Shown: positions 17,061 through 26,482 of the stretch, in pieces
Layout: each line of letters opens with the position of its first letter
Numbering within the stretch: position 1 is the first letter of the stretch
NCBI RefSeq assembly: GCF_014851565.1
Contig: NZ_JACVAA010000003.1
Coordinates: forward strand, 680,422 to 744,421
DNA: 64,000 bases
DNA from: Pseudomonas sp. PDM15
Lineage (GTDB): Bacteria; Pseudomonadota; Gammaproteobacteria; Pseudomonadales; Pseudomonadaceae
Direction of reading: 5' to 3'
Program-made: the position numbers and the translations under genes
Notes under the pieces: model-generated
The model's input: the letters and a program-made list of their open reading frames with translations, nothing else
What the model was told of the DNA's origin: nothing
The model's database searches: none

Positions 17061-18503
17061 ATGCAGCAAGGGCTGTTAGCCACACTCATGCCCCAGACCG
17101 AACAGGCCCCCAGCGACCAGCTGCTGAGCCGGATGCTGGCCTTCTTCGGCCTGTGCGGCCTCACCATCGGCCTGTACAGCGGCATCAAGTGGGCGCGCCT
17201 GGGCAACGACGCACTGGTGCAGGGCTCGCTGCTGCTGATCATCGGCATGCCGCTGGCCCTGCTGACGCTGCGCCAGGTCTGGCTGCCGGCCCGCGCGGTG
17301 GCCAATTTCGCCATGGCGCTGATCAGCAGCTACGCGATGATCCTCATCTATCAGCTCGGCGGCCTGCACTCCGCGCACATCTTCTGGCCGCTGGTGGTGA
17401 TCGGCTTCGCCTACCTGCTGCTGGGCGGGCGCAGCGCGGCGTTCTGGGGGCTGCTGCAGCTGGTCTTCGTGTTCTGGCTGATCCGCCTGGACTGTTCCGG
17501 CGCCGCCCTGCCGCAGTTCGAGCTGAGCGCGCGCGATTCCATGGTCAACGAATACTCGGGCTACCTGCTGCCGGTGATCACCATGTGGCTGGCCCAGTGG
17601 TACAGCGCGCGGGTGCGCCAGCAGGCGCTGGACGGCGCCCAGCAGCACCTGCAGGAGGCCGAGCGGGTCGGCAAGGCCGCCACTGCCGGTAGCCAGCAGC
17701 TGGCCAGCCTGCTCGACGAGGTGCGCCACAGCGCCGGCGACCTGCGCCAGCTGTCGCAGCAGCTCTACCGCACCCTCGACAACATGCGCCAGCGCTGCCA
17801 GAGCATCGACGGCGACGTGCAGCAGCAGGCGGAAGCCATGCACCAGCTCGACCTGGCCGTGCATGAAGTGCTCGCCAGCCTGGCGCAGAGCACCGCGCAC
17901 ATGCAGCAGCTGAGCCAGGACACCCAGCACAGCAGCGGCCAGGTCAATGCCTGCGCCACGCGCATGCAGCAGGCCCAGGACAGCATGCAGGCGATCCAGG
18001 CGAGCAACCAGCGCATCGCCGAGTCCATGCAGATGATCAGCGCCATCGCCCAGCAGACCAACCTGCTGGCGCTCAACGCTGCCATCGAGGCGGCCCGCGC
18101 CGGCCAGCACGGACGTGGCTTCGCCGTGGTTGCCGACGAGGTACGCTCGCTGTCCCAGCGCAGCAACCAGACCGCCGACACGGTGCAGAGCGTGCTCGGC
18201 CAGTCCGAGAAAATCGTCAACACCGGTGCCGAGCAGGTCAGCGACGTGGGCGAGGCCCTGGCCGAGAACGCCAGCCTCACCGCCAACCTCTCCGGTGCCA
18301 TCCTCGAACACAGCCAGGCGCTGGATCAGGCTCACCACCAACTGATTCAGGTGCGCGACCATAGCGCCGCACAACGCGAAGCCAGTCAGCGCCAGCGCGC
18401 CGCCAGCGCCGAGCTGCTCAGCGCTCAGGAGTCGCTGGTCAGCCTGGGCGAGCATCTGGAACAGCTGTCGCAGCAGCTGCATCAACGGGTGGAACAGCGC
18501 TGA
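17061..18503 (+). CDS. Methyl-accepting chemotaxis protein
   Basis: A 480-residue chemoreceptor. Residues 25-190 contain five or six hydrophobic helices and no large periplasmic loop, so sensing is probably in or at the membrane. No HAMP domain is obvious. The cytoplasmic part ends in an MCP signalling domain with the conserved hairpin tip ([39 protein letters not shown]). I chose the ATG at 17061, which has a GGAG nearby and begins just before the first helix; an upstream GTG at 16974 lacks support. It would control a CheA/CheW pathway elsewhere. The ligand is unknown. Confidence 0.9.
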   Translation: MQQGLLATLMPQTEQAPSDQLLSRMLAFFGLCGLTIGLYSGIKWARLGNDALVQGSLLLIIGMPLALLTLRQVWLPARAVANFAMALISSYAMILIYQLGGLHSAHIFWPLVVIGFAYLLLGGRSAAFWGLLQLVFVFWLIRLDCSGAALPQFELSARDSMVNEYSGYLLPVITMWLAQWYSARVRQQALDGAQQHLQEAERVGKAATAGSQQLASLLDEVRHSAGDLRQLSQQLYRTLDNMRQRCQSIDGDVQQQAEAMHQLDLAVHEVLASLAQSTAHMQQLSQDTQHSSGQVNACATRMQQAQDSMQAIQASNQRIAESMQMISAIAQQTNLLALNAAIEAARAGQHGRGFAVVADEVRSLSQRSNQTADTVQSVLGQSEKIVNTGAEQVSDVGEALAENASLTANLSGAILEHSQALDQAHHQLIQVRDHSAAQREASQRQRAASAELLSAQESLVSLGEHLEQLSQQLHQRVEQR

Positions 18504-18523
18504 ACCAGTATCGTCACGTCGGC

Positions 18524-19117
18524 ATGCGCCTGGCGCTGCCAGCGCTGCTGATCGGCGGAATCGCCACGGCAGCGCTGCAGATTGCCCAGTACGCAGCCGA
18601 GCCAGCGCCCGCCAGGGTCGATGCGGTGATCGTACTCGGCGCCGCCGTGTGGCAGAACCAGCCATCGCCGGTGTTCGAGGAGCGGATCAAGCATGGCATC
18701 CAGCTGATCCGCAATCAGGCCGCGGACTACCTGATCCTCACGGGTGGTATCGGCATCGCGGATTCCCACGCCGAATCCGCGGTCGCCCACCAGTACGCCC
18801 TCGCCGCCGGGGTTCCGGCCCATCGCATGCTGACCGAGGCGGTCTCCACCGTCACCGCCGAAAACCTGGCCCAGGCATGCGCCCTGATGAAACAACACGG
18901 GCTCGACAACGCGCTGATCGTCAGCGATCCCCTGCACATGAAGCGGGCGATGACGCTGGCCAAGGACATCGGCATCACCGCCTACGCTGCACCGACGCCC
19001 ACCAGCCGCTATCGCAGCTGGCACACCAAGGCCGAATCGCTGGCCTACGAGACTTTCTTCTACCTCTCCCATCTGGTCATACGGCTCACACCCGCGGCAC
19101 CGCGCTGCGCCGGCTAG
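18524..19117 (+). CDS. YdcF/SanA-type DUF218 protein
   Basis: A 197-residue protein with an N-terminal hydrophobic anchor and a DUF218 domain: VDAVIVLGAAVW, YLILTGGIG, AVSTVTAENLAQA and NALIVSDPLHMKRAMTLAKD. DUF218 proteins (YdcF, SanA, ElyC) are membrane-linked and affect envelope integrity; their reaction is unresolved. It begins 20 bases after the chemoreceptor gene on the same strand, but a functional link is not evident. Confidence 0.87.
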   Translation: MRLALPALLIGGIATAALQIAQYAAEPAPARVDAVIVLGAAVWQNQPSPVFEERIKHGIQLIRNQAADYLILTGGIGIADSHAESAVAHQYALAAGVPAHRMLTEAVSTVTAENLAQACALMKQHGLDNALIVSDPLHMKRAMTLAKDIGITAYAAPTPTSRYRSWHTKAESLAYETFFYLSHLVIRLTPAAPRCAG

Positions 19118-19249
19118 ACGCGCTTGCGACGCTCTAGACCGGAGCTGCGCGGCTCTCGCCAAGGAAACATCCGGGAACAGTGCCAGGCTTTCTCGACGGC
19201 GGGGAATTGTCCTAAAAATGCCGCATTTTCCATCGCCAGGACTCTCCCC

Positions 19250-20257
19250 ATGCCCAGGTTGAATTCCACCCTGCTGTGCGCAGCCCTGCTGGCCAGCAGC
19301 ACCGCCCTCCATGCCGCCACACCGAGCTACGGCGAACAGCTGGAAGGCTTCGATTATCCCCATCCGCTGCAACGCTTCGCGTTCCAGTCCCAGGGCCAGA
19401 GCCTGTCCATGGCCTACATGGACGTCGCCGCCACGGGCCAGGCCAACGGCCATACGGCGGTGTTGCTGCACGGCAAGAACTTCTGCGGCGCAACCTGGGA
19501 GCAGACCATCAAGACCCTGAGCGACCAGGGCTACCGGGTGATCTCACCGGACCAGGTCGGCTTCTGCGCCTCCAGCAAACCGCGCGGCTACCAGTTCAGC
19601 TTCAACCAGTTGGCGCTGAACACCCAGGCCCTGCTGGACCAGCTTGGCGTGGCCAAGGCCACGCTGATCGGCCACTCCATGGGCGGCATGCTCGCCGCGC
19701 GCTTCGCCCTCAACCATCCACACAGCGTGCAGCAGCTGGTGCTGGTCAACCCCATCGGCCTGGAGGACTGGCAAGCCGAGGGCGTGCCCTACGCCAGCAT
19801 CGACCAGCTCAACCAGGGTGAGCTGAAGGCCAGCTTCGAGAGCATCAAGAACTACCAGCTGCGCTTCTATTACAACGGCCAGTGGGAGCCAGAGTACGAC
19901 CGCTGGGTGGACATGCAGGTTGGCCTGTACCACGGCAAGGGCCGCGAGATCGTCGCCTGGAATCAGGCGCAGACCGCCGAGATGCTATTCAGCCAGCCGG
20001 TGATCCACGAGTTCGGCCGTATCCAGGCACCGACCCTGCTGCTGATCGGCGGCAAGGACCGTACCGCGCCAGGTGCCAATCGCGCACCCAAGGCAGTCGC
20101 CGAGCGCCTGGGCAACTACCCGGAGCTGGGCCGCAAGGCCGCCGCCGCATTGCCGAACGGCACGCTGGTGGAATTCCCCGAGCTCGGCCACTCACCGCAG
20201 GTCGAGGCGCCGGAGCGCTTCCACCAGGCGCTGCTGAAAGGCTTGATCACTCTGTAG
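19250..20257 (+). CDS. Secreted alpha/beta hydrolase
   Basis: A 335-residue hydrolase with a signal peptide (LLCAALLASSTALHAATP). The nucleophile is in IGHSMGGM near residue 146, the oxyanion region is LLHGKNFCG, the acid is likely in GGKDRTAP and the histidine in LGHSPQVEAPERF. The ATG at 19250 opens the signal peptide, so upstream in-frame codons are not needed. It is probably a periplasmic esterase or lipase-like enzyme. The substrate is unknown. A hairpin with a short T-run follows the stop. Confidence 0.88.
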   Translation: MPRLNSTLLCAALLASSTALHAATPSYGEQLEGFDYPHPLQRFAFQSQGQSLSMAYMDVAATGQANGHTAVLLHGKNFCGATWEQTIKTLSDQGYRVISPDQVGFCASSKPRGYQFSFNQLALNTQALLDQLGVAKATLIGHSMGGMLAARFALNHPHSVQQLVLVNPIGLEDWQAEGVPYASIDQLNQGELKASFESIKNYQLRFYYNGQWEPEYDRWVDMQVGLYHGKGREIVAWNQAQTAEMLFSQPVIHEFGRIQAPTLLLIGGKDRTAPGANRAPKAVAERLGNYPELGRKAAAALPNGTLVEFPELGHSPQVEAPERFHQALLKGLITL

Positions 20258-20300
20258 AGCGCGCTGTCGTCACCGCGCTGACGCCCTGCCTAACTCGTGA

Positions 20301-20324
20301 AGAAGCCGGGATTGCCGGCTTTTG
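20301..20324 (+). terminator. Rho-independent terminator after secreted hydrolase
   Basis: AGCCGG and CCGGCT pair around a short loop and are followed by TTTG, 44 bases after the hydrolase stop. Confidence 0.6.
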
Positions 20325-20387
20325 CGCCTCTGGACGACGCCTGCGCGGCCGACCATGCTTAGCGCAGTTGGGTGGGAGGGGTGAACC

Positions 20388-21188
20388 ATGCCTGGTTGGC
20401 GCCTGTGGGCTCTGCCATTGCTGAGCAGTCTGTTGGTTTCTGCGGCGCATGCCGAGGACTGGCCGCAGCTCCGGCTGTGCTACGAAAGCCAGGATCTGTC
20501 GCCCTACACCAGCACCCCGTCCGGCGCGGCGGCGGAGCATCCCGGCCTGGTGGTGGAGCTGATCGAGCAGGCGGCGCGCAGCGCGGAGCTGCAACTGGTG
20601 CTGCATCGCCAGCCCTGGAAGCGTTGCGTCCATGAAGTGCGCCAGGGCGCCAGCGATGGCCTGTTCGTCGCCGTCTGGTGGGCCGATCGAGATGCCTGGG
20701 GACGTTTCCCGGGACGCTCTATGGATGGGCAGACACCCGTCGACCCCGGCCGCAGCCTCTGGCCAGCCGACTATCGCGTCATCGTGCGGCCCGACAGCCC
20801 GCTGCAGTGGGACGGCCAGCGTTTTCAGGGCATCATCCATGGCGTCGGCGCGCCGCTAGGCTATGCGGTCAGCCAGTACCTGCAGAGCCTGGGCGTGCTG
20901 ACCCACGAATCGCTGGCGCCGGCCACCGCGCTCAAAATGGTGGTAGCGGGACGCCTGGACGGCTATGCACTGGAGACCGAGCTGGGGCTGGCCCTGATCA
21001 AGCGCGAGGGCCTGCAGGGGCAGCTGGTGCAACTGCCCACGCCCGTGGTGCAGGCCCACTGGTACCTGCCGCTCTCGCATCAGTTCTACGCGGCCCACCC
21101 CGAGCGGGCCGAACGGCTCTGGCAGGCCATTGGCGAACAGCGCGAGCAACGCGCCGACGAGCTGCGCCAGCGCTATCTGGGTCGTTAG
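20388..21188 (+). CDS. Periplasmic solute-binding-like protein
   Basis: A 266-residue protein with a signal peptide (LWALPLLSSLLVSAAHAED) and the two-lobed pattern of family 3 binding proteins: LRLCYESQDLSPYT at the start, then GLVVELIEQAARSAELQLVL. No permease or ATPase gene is adjacent, so it may act as a stand-alone sensor or binding protein. Many such Pseudomonas proteins are weakly conserved. The ligand is unknown. Confidence 0.78.
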   Translation: MPGWRLWALPLLSSLLVSAAHAEDWPQLRLCYESQDLSPYTSTPSGAAAEHPGLVVELIEQAARSAELQLVLHRQPWKRCVHEVRQGASDGLFVAVWWADRDAWGRFPGRSMDGQTPVDPGRSLWPADYRVIVRPDSPLQWDGQRFQGIIHGVGAPLGYAVSQYLQSLGVLTHESLAPATALKMVVAGRLDGYALETELGLALIKREGLQGQLVQLPTPVVQAHWYLPLSHQFYAAHPERAERLWQAIGEQREQRADELRQRYLGR

Positions 21189-21218
21189 TGCTCCTTCGAT
21201 CAGCCTGCGACAGAAACG

Positions 21219-21243
21219 AAAAAGCCGGCATTCGCCGGCTTTA
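21219..21243. terminator. Bidirectional terminator between binding protein and speE
   Basis: AAAGCCGGC and GCCGGCTTT form a perfect stem with A-rich and T-rich flanks, so it can end both the plus-strand binding-protein gene and the minus-strand speE gene. Confidence 0.8.
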
Positions 21244-21259
21244 TCATTTACGCATCACA

Positions 21260-22120
21260 TCAGTCGTTGCTCGGCTTGTTCACCGCCTGCAGCACGTATT
21301 GCGGCAGGGCGAAGGCGCCCAGGTGGATTTCCGGATTGTAGTAGCGGGTGACGATGCCGCTGCCGGCGAAGCGCTGGCGCAGGGTGTCCAGCGGCAGCTT
21401 GCGGTAGCCGGCGTCAGTGCTGCCCCAGGCGAAGGTCATGCTGCCGCCGATATAGGTCGGCACGGCGGCCATATAGAAGTGCCAGTCGGCGAACAAACCG
21501 TCCATACGTCCGGCGGTGTTCTGTACGCCATCGAGCTGCATGAAGGGCGTGCCGTTCTGGGTCACCAGAATGCCGCCGTCGCTCAGGCAGCGGCGGCAGG
21601 CCTGGTAGAAGTTCTCCGAGAACAGCACCTCGCCCGGACCGATCGGGTCGGTGGAGTCGGAGATGATCACGTCGAACTTCTCGGTGGTGGTCGCCACGAA
21701 GTTCATGCCGTCGTCGATCACCAGGTTCAGCCGTGGGTCGTCATAGGCGCCGCAGCTGTGGTTGGGCAGGAACTCCTTGCACATGTCGACCACGGTGCCG
21801 TCGATCTCGACCATGGTGATGCTCTCCACGCTGTGGTGCTTGCGCACCTCGCGCAGCATGCCACCGTCGCCGCCGCCGATGATCAGCACGCGCTTGGCGT
21901 TGCCGTGGGCCAGGATCGGCACATGAGTGAGCATCTCGTGGTAGATGAACTCGTCAGCCTCAGTGGTCTGGATCACCCCGTCCAGCGCCATCACCCGGCC
22001 CATGCGGGCGTTCTCGAAGATCACCAGGTGCTGGTGCTCGGTGCGCACCTCATGCAGCAGCCGGTCCATGCGAAAGCGCTGGCCATAGCCGTCGTAGAGA
22101 GTTTCTTGGTAATCGCTCAT
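21260..22120 (-). CDS. speE: Spermidine synthase
   Basis: A 286-residue spermidine synthase. The decarboxylated-SAM binding loop is [15 protein letters not shown] near residue 82, and the catalytic aspartate region is [20 protein letters not shown]. Length and motifs match bacterial SpeE. It transfers an aminopropyl group from decarboxylated S-adenosylmethionine to putrescine in the cytoplasm. The usual partner speD is not in this window. It stands alone on the minus strand and ends at a bidirectional terminator. Confidence 0.96.
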   Translation of the reverse strand: MSDYQETLYDGYGQRFRMDRLLHEVRTEHQHLVIFENARMGRVMALDGVIQTTEADEFIYHEMLTHVPILAHGNAKRVLIIGGGDGGMLREVRKHHSVESITMVEIDGTVVDMCKEFLPNHSCGAYDDPRLNLVIDDGMNFVATTTEKFDVIISDSTDPIGPGEVLFSENFYQACRRCLSDGGILVTQNGTPFMQLDGVQNTAGRMDGLFADWHFYMAAVPTYIGGSMTFAWGSTDAGYRKLPLDTLRQRFAGSGIVTRYYNPEIHLGAFALPQYVLQAVNKPSND

Positions 22121-22238
22121 GGGTGGTCCCCGTCGTCGCTGGTGGATTCGGACGGACCAGGCCCGCCCATGAAGAAGGCGCGCATTGTAAGGAGATACGC
22201 CCGGCGGCTCCAGCCGGGCGAGGCAACAGGATGTGTGA

Positions 22239-22421
22239 CTAGAACTTCATGTTGCCGCGCGGCCCCATCAGCGCCCAGATGATCAGGCCGACCACCGGCA
22301 GCAGCGCGATCAGGGCCACCCAGAGCACCTTCTTCAAGGTGTCGGCATTGCTTTTCACCACGTTGATGATCGCCCAGATATCCAGGGCAAAGATAACCAG
22401 CGAGATAAGGCTGTACAGCAT
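22239..22421 (-). CDS. Small PLDc_N-type membrane protein
   Basis: A 60-residue protein with two transmembrane helices ([20 protein letters not shown] and [20 protein letters not shown]) and a GPRG end, matching the phospholipase D N-terminal (PLDc_N) domain found as a stand-alone small protein. The ATG at 22421 is preceded by AGGAG, which sets the start over an upstream in-frame extension. The function of the isolated domain is unknown. Confidence 0.8.
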   Translation of the reverse strand: MLYSLISLVIFALDIWAIINVVKSNADTLKKVLWVALIALLPVVGLIIWALMGPRGNMKF

Positions 22422-22657
22422 GGCGTCACTCCTGTGTGGGCTGCATTTCAATCTAGGATAACCAGCGCAGCGGCGCCTTCGCAAAGCTCTCGGCAGGGTG
22501 GAAAGCCCCGAAAAACGCCAACATGCGACATATTTCTATGTTTTTACGACAGGATGTGACTCCAAGGTCAGGTTTCGCCATCAACAGTTCACAGGCCGCG
22601 GCAATACGTGCTTTCGCTGGCCAGATTGCACACTGGGCATCCTTGGAGAACAGACCC

Positions 22658-22924
22658 ATGAACACCTCGCTCCGCGTCAACGAAGCTCTGCTCATCGCCG
22701 GCCGCGCCTTCCAGCCGTTCCAGTGCGTCGCCTGGCAACCACAGGACGGCACCGGCGTGATCACCCTGGCGGTGATCGACCGCACCAACCGCCGTCTGAG
22801 CCAGGCTCAACTGGACAGCCGCACCTACGCCGACCCGGCGCAGCTGGCCGACGCACTGGCCCAGTCCCGCGAGCAGATCAGCCGCCAGGGCTATTCGCTC
22901 GACCCCTGGAGCATGCCCGAGTAA
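22658..22924 (+). CDS. Small hypothetical protein, paralogue of the 23057 gene
   Basis: An 88-residue cytoplasmic protein beginning MNTSLRVNEALLIAGRAF and ending YSLDPWSMPE. The next plus-strand gene encodes a related protein with the same end motif (YELAPWSMP) and the same pattern of an N-terminal helix, a central beta region and a C-terminal QL/LE helix. I do not know the family. It is followed by a strong terminator, so it is a single-gene unit. Confidence 0.7.
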   Translation: MNTSLRVNEALLIAGRAFQPFQCVAWQPQDGTGVITLAVIDRTNRRLSQAQLDSRTYADPAQLADALAQSREQISRQGYSLDPWSMPE

Positions 22925-22954
22925 CACTCCGCTCGCCCCGGCCTGCCGCCACCA

Positions 22955-22996
22955 GAAGCCCCCTGCGCCCTCCGGCCCAGGGGGCTTCGCTTTTCT
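22955..22996 (+). terminator. Rho-independent terminator
   Basis: GAAGCCCCCT (22955-22964) pairs with AGGGGGCTTC (22979-22988) and is followed by GCTTTTCT. It ends the 88-residue protein gene. Confidence 0.85.
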
Positions 22997-23056
22997 GTAC
23001 GAACCTAACGGCTGCCGCCCCGTCTACTCACTAACAGCCACAGACGGAGGCGCCGC

Positions 23057-23341
23057 ATGAGCACCGCCCTGAGCCTCGAAGAGGCACTGCATATCGTCGA
23101 ACAGGCCTTCCTGCCGCATGCCTGCCAAACCCGGGCGGATCGCGAGGACGCCAGCTTTTCCTTCCGCGTGTTCGATGACAGTGACGTCGAACTGCTTTCC
23201 CAAGCGCATGTAGCGCGCTCGCAGTATGGCGACCCGGCGCGCCTGGCCGGCCTGGTCGAACTCGCGCGCCTGGAACTGAGCAAGGACGGCTACGAGCTGG
23301 CGCCCTGGTCCATGCCCTGGAGCAACCCGCAAGTCGGTTGA
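23057..23341 (+). CDS. Small hypothetical protein, paralogue of the 22658 gene
   Basis: A 94-residue acidic protein. It aligns by eye with the preceding small protein: EEALHIVEQAF against NEALLIAGRAF, YGDPARLAGLVELAR against YADPAQLADALAQSR, and YELAPWSMP against YSLDPWSMP. Tandem duplication and divergence are likely. It starts a run with the DUF421 gene, ten bases downstream. No function is known. Confidence 0.75.
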   Translation: MSTALSLEEALHIVEQAFLPHACQTRADREDASFSFRVFDDSDVELLSQAHVARSQYGDPARLAGLVELARLELSKDGYELAPWSMPWSNPQVG

Positions 23342-23351
23342 GGAGGTACGC

Positions 23352-24044
23352 ATGGAAGCTTTCGACTGGCAGCGCATGCTGCTCGATGACTTTCCCGTGG
23401 CCTTCCTTGGCGAGGTGGCGCTACGCGCGACGTTCGCCTACCTGGCCGTATTCATCTTCCTCAAGGTCTCCGGACGACGCGGCGTGCGCCAGCTGTCGCT
23501 GTTCGAACTGGTGGTGATCCTCACCCTCGGCTCGGCCGCCGGCGACATGTCGTTCTACCACGACGTACCGCTGCTACCGGTCGCCGTGGTGTTCATCACC
23601 CTGCTGGTGCTCTACAGCCTGACCACCCGTCTGATGAAGCGCAGCCCACGCTTCGGCAGCTGGGTCGAGGGCAAGCCGGTGGTGATCATTCGCGATGGCC
23701 TGTACGAGCTCGGCGCCCTGGAGACGCAGAACATCTCCAGCGACGAATTCCATATGGAGCTCCGCCGCGCCGGCGTGCAGCACCTGGGCCAGGTACGCCT
23801 GGGCATCCTCGAGGTCGACGGCGACCTCAGCCTGTACTGCTTCCCCGCCGAGGAGACCCACAGCGGCCTGTCGGTGCTGCCGGAAGAGCTCAACCCGGTC
23901 TACCAGCACATCCCCGCCGACGGCCTGTACGCCTGCAACCGCTGCGGCAACCCGCAACCGCTGCAGGCCAAGCATGATGCCACCTGCGCGCGCTGCGGCG
24001 GCGAGCTGTGGAATCAGGCCCTGGACTGGAAGCGCGAACGATGA
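23352..24044 (+). CDS. DUF421 (YetF-like) membrane protein with zinc-ribbon tail
   Basis: A 230-residue protein. Residues 20-95 hold three transmembrane helices and the DUF421 signature (FLKVSGRRGVRQLSLFELVV, ILTLGSAAGD). The cytoplasmic part has the YetF-like ELRRAGVQHLGQVRLGILEV. The C-terminus carries CNRCGNP and CARCGGEL, two CxxC pairs that look like a zinc ribbon, which is not part of the core domain. Its TGA overlaps the ATG of the topoisomerase gene (ATGA). The role is unknown; YetF proteins are linked to spores or the envelope in other bacteria. Confidence 0.88.
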   Translation: MEAFDWQRMLLDDFPVAFLGEVALRATFAYLAVFIFLKVSGRRGVRQLSLFELVVILTLGSAAGDMSFYHDVPLLPVAVVFITLLVLYSLTTRLMKRSPRFGSWVEGKPVVIIRDGLYELGALETQNISSDEFHMELRRAGVQHLGQVRLGILEVDGDLSLYCFPAEETHSGLSVLPEELNPVYQHIPADGLYACNRCGNPQPLQAKHDATCARCGGELWNQALDWKRER

Positions 24045-25132
24045 GCGAACAGGCACCGCCGCTGGCCAGCGGCACCCGTCCACTGCCGGCCGACGAGCGC
24101 GAGGATACCGGCACCGCCCTGTGCCCTGTCCTGCCGCCGGACCTGGTATATGTCGATGACCGCCAGGCCGGGATCAGCCGCCGCAAGCTGCGCGGCCACT
24201 TCGCCTATTTCGACGTGGATGGCCAACGCATTCGCGACGCCGACGAGATCAAGCGCATCAACGCCCTGGCGATTCCGCCCGCCTACACCGACGTGTGGAT
24301 CTGCCCCGACCCGCGCGGCCATCTGCAGGCCGTCGGCCGCGACGCCCGCGGGCGCAAGCAGTACCGCTACCACCCGCGCTGGCGCGAGGTGCGCGACTGC
24401 AACAAGTACGAACGCCTGCTCGACTTCGGCCGCGCCCTGCCCGGCCTGCGGCGCCAGGTGGAGGAGCATCTGGCCCTGCGCGATCTGGGTCGCGACAAGG
24501 TGATGGCCACGGTAGTCGCCCTGCTCGACTCCACCCTGATCCGCGTGGGCAACCCGCAGTACGCAAGGGACAACAAGTCCTTCGGCCTCACCACCCTACG
24601 CAACCGGCATGTCGAGGTGGCCGGCGCCGCCATCCGCTTCCACTTCCGCGGCAAGAGCGGCATCGAGCACCGCGTCAGTCTGACCCACCCGCGTTTGGCC
24701 CGGGCAGTGCGGCGCTGCATGGAGCTGCCCGGCCAGCAGCTGTTCCAGTACCTGGACGACGCCGGCGAACGCCGTGGTGTCAGCTCGGCGGACGTCAACC
24801 AGTACCTGCAGAGCCACGCCGGCAGCGATTTCACCGCCAAGGACTACCGCACCTGGGCCGGCAGCGCCCTGGCCCTGCAACGCCTGCGCGAGCTGCGCCC
24901 GAGCAGCGACAGTGAGGCCAAGAGCCAGGTGGTGGAAGTGACCCGCCAGGTATCACGCCTGCTCGGCAACACCCCGGCGATCTGCCGCAAGTGCTACATC
25001 CATCCGGCGGTGATCGATGCCTTTCTCGACGGCAGCCTGGCTACATTGCGCGCCGCCAAGCCGCGCCAGGGCCTGCGCGAGGAAGAGAGCCTGCTGCTGC
25101 GCTTTCTCGAACGCTTGTCCCAGGCCGACTGA
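24041..25132 (+). CDS. DNA topoisomerase IB (poxvirus-like)
   Basis: A 363-residue type IB topoisomerase of the small bacterial/poxviral class. It would relax supercoils by a 3'-phosphotyrosyl intermediate. The catalytic tyrosine is Tyr319 in ICRKCYIHPAVIDAF. Other catalytic-domain signs are TTLRNRHVEVAG, FRGKSGIEHRVSL and FTAKDYRTWAGSALAL. The N-terminal domain includes YVDDRQAGISRRKLRGHFAY. The ATG at 24041 overlaps the DUF421 stop, so the two are translationally coupled. Confidence 0.93.
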   Translation: MSEQAPPLASGTRPLPADEREDTGTALCPVLPPDLVYVDDRQAGISRRKLRGHFAYFDVDGQRIRDADEIKRINALAIPPAYTDVWICPDPRGHLQAVGRDARGRKQYRYHPRWREVRDCNKYERLLDFGRALPGLRRQVEEHLALRDLGRDKVMATVVALLDSTLIRVGNPQYARDNKSFGLTTLRNRHVEVAGAAIRFHFRGKSGIEHRVSLTHPRLARAVRRCMELPGQQLFQYLDDAGERRGVSSADVNQYLQSHAGSDFTAKDYRTWAGSALALQRLRELRPSSDSEAKSQVVEVTRQVSRLLGNTPAICRKCYIHPAVIDAFLDGSLATLRAAKPRQGLREEESLLLRFLERLSQAD

Positions 25133-25216
25133 GCGATTGGCCATATCTGTGGGTTTATTGTCCTTGTTGCCAGAAGCAGGCAGGCGCAGACTCGCCGCAA
25201 GCTTCTGGAGAACCCC

Positions 25217-26200
25217 ATGCGCACCATCGCCAGCCTGATCTACCCCGATGTGATGAGCCTCGACGTGACCGGCCCACTGCAGGTATTCGCCTCGGCCAAC
25301 GTCGAGCTGCGCCGCCTGGGCCAGGCCGAGGCGTATCGGCTGCTGGTGCTGGCCGACGAGGCCGGTGCGCTGGCCACTTCCGCCGGCTTCCGCCTGGTCG
25401 CCGACCAGGCCTGGCGCGATTGTGCGCCGGCCGAACTGGACACCCTGCTGATCCCCGGCGGCCTGGGTGAGACCGCGCAATGCGCCAATCAGCCGCTGCT
25501 GGCTTGGCTGCGCGACGCCGAGCCGCAGATCCGCCGCCTAGGCTCGGTGTGCTCCGGCGCGCTGATCCTGGCCGCCGCCGGTCTGCTCGACGGGCGCCGC
25601 GCCACCACCCACTGGGCCGACGTCGCGGCCCTGCGCTGCCACGAGGGAATCGAGGTGGACGGCGATCGCCTGCACACCTACGACCCGACCGGCCGCGACG
25701 GCGACGCCCATGTCTTCACCTCCGCCGGCGTCACTGCCGGCATCGACCTGGCCCTGGCGCTGGTCGAGGCCGACCTGGGCCGCCCGCTGGCCTTGGCCGT
25801 GGCCCGGCGCCTGGTGATGTTCCTGCGCCGCCCCGGCGGCCAGGCACAGTTCAGCGCCCTGCTCGCCCCGGACGCCAGCCGCACGCCGCGCCTGCTCAGC
25901 CTGCTGGAATGGATGGCGCAGAACCTGGCCGCCGACCTGTCGCTGGAAGCCCTGGCGCAGCAGGCCCACCTCTCGGCGCGCAGCCTGTCGCGGCTGTTCG
26001 TCCAGGAACTGGGCATGGGCCCCGGGCGCTACGTCGAACAGCTGCGCCTGGAGTCGGCGCGCCTGCTGCTGCAGGACGCCGGCGCCTCGATCAGCACCGT
26101 GGCGCGGCTGACCGGCTTCCGCCATCCGGAGAACCTGCGCCGCACCTTCCACAAACACCTGTCGGTGAGCCCCCAGGACTACGCCGAACGCTTCGCCTGA
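25217..26200 (+). CDS. GlxA-type AraC family regulator (DJ-1/PfpI + HTH)
   Basis: A 327-residue regulator. Residues 1-190 form a class I glutamine amidotransferase/DJ-1-like domain (LIYPDVMSLDVTGPLQVFA, LLIPGGLGE, SVCSGALILAAAGLLDGR). Residues about 225-325 form the AraC double HTH (LSLEALAQQAHLSARSLSRL, STVARLTGFRHPENLRRTF). Such proteins sense small metabolites such as betaines, arginine or sulfur compounds. The target is unknown; the DUF1272 and MFS genes downstream on the same strand are candidates. Confidence 0.92.
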   Translation: MRTIASLIYPDVMSLDVTGPLQVFASANVELRRLGQAEAYRLLVLADEAGALATSAGFRLVADQAWRDCAPAELDTLLIPGGLGETAQCANQPLLAWLRDAEPQIRRLGSVCSGALILAAAGLLDGRRATTHWADVAALRCHEGIEVDGDRLHTYDPTGRDGDAHVFTSAGVTAGIDLALALVEADLGRPLALAVARRLVMFLRRPGGQAQFSALLAPDASRTPRLLSLLEWMAQNLAADLSLEALAQQAHLSARSLSRLFVQELGMGPGRYVEQLRLESARLLLQDAGASISTVARLTGFRHPENLRRTFHKHLSVSPQDYAERFA

Positions 26201-26232
26201 ATCAATCATCCCTCGCGCCAAGGAGAACCACC

Positions 26233-26478
26233 ATGCTGCAACTGCGCCCCGGCTGCGAATGCTGCGACCGCGACCTGCCACCCGAGTCGCTGGACGCGCG
26301 CATCTGCTCCTTCGAATGCACCTTCTGCGTCGACTGCGCGGAAGGTCGCCTGCAGGGCATCTGCCCCAACTGCGGCGGCGAACTGGTGCGCCGGCCGATC
26401 CGCCCCGCCGTCAAGCTGGCACGCTCGCCCGCCACCAGCGAACGCACCTACAAACCTGCCGGCTGTGCCCAGGGCTGA
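26233..26478 (+). CDS. DUF1272 cysteine-rich zinc-binding protein
   Basis: An 81-residue protein. The first 55 residues contain eight cysteines in a DUF1272 arrangement (CECCDRDLP, ICSFECTFCVDCA, ICPNCGGELVRRP), consistent with two zinc sites. AAGGAG precedes the ATG at 26233. It sits between the GlxA-type regulator and an MFS gene whose start is five bases after its stop. The function is unknown; RNA or protein binding is a guess. Confidence 0.9.
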   Translation: MLQLRPGCECCDRDLPPESLDARICSFECTFCVDCAEGRLQGICPNCGGELVRRPIRPAVKLARSPATSERTYKPAGCAQG

Positions 26479-26482
26479 CGCC

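Noticed and set aside
17076..18665. 529-codon minus-strand frame opposite the chemoreceptor
   Set aside because: The plus-strand MCP signalling domain is unmistakable; the reverse frame is a shadow.
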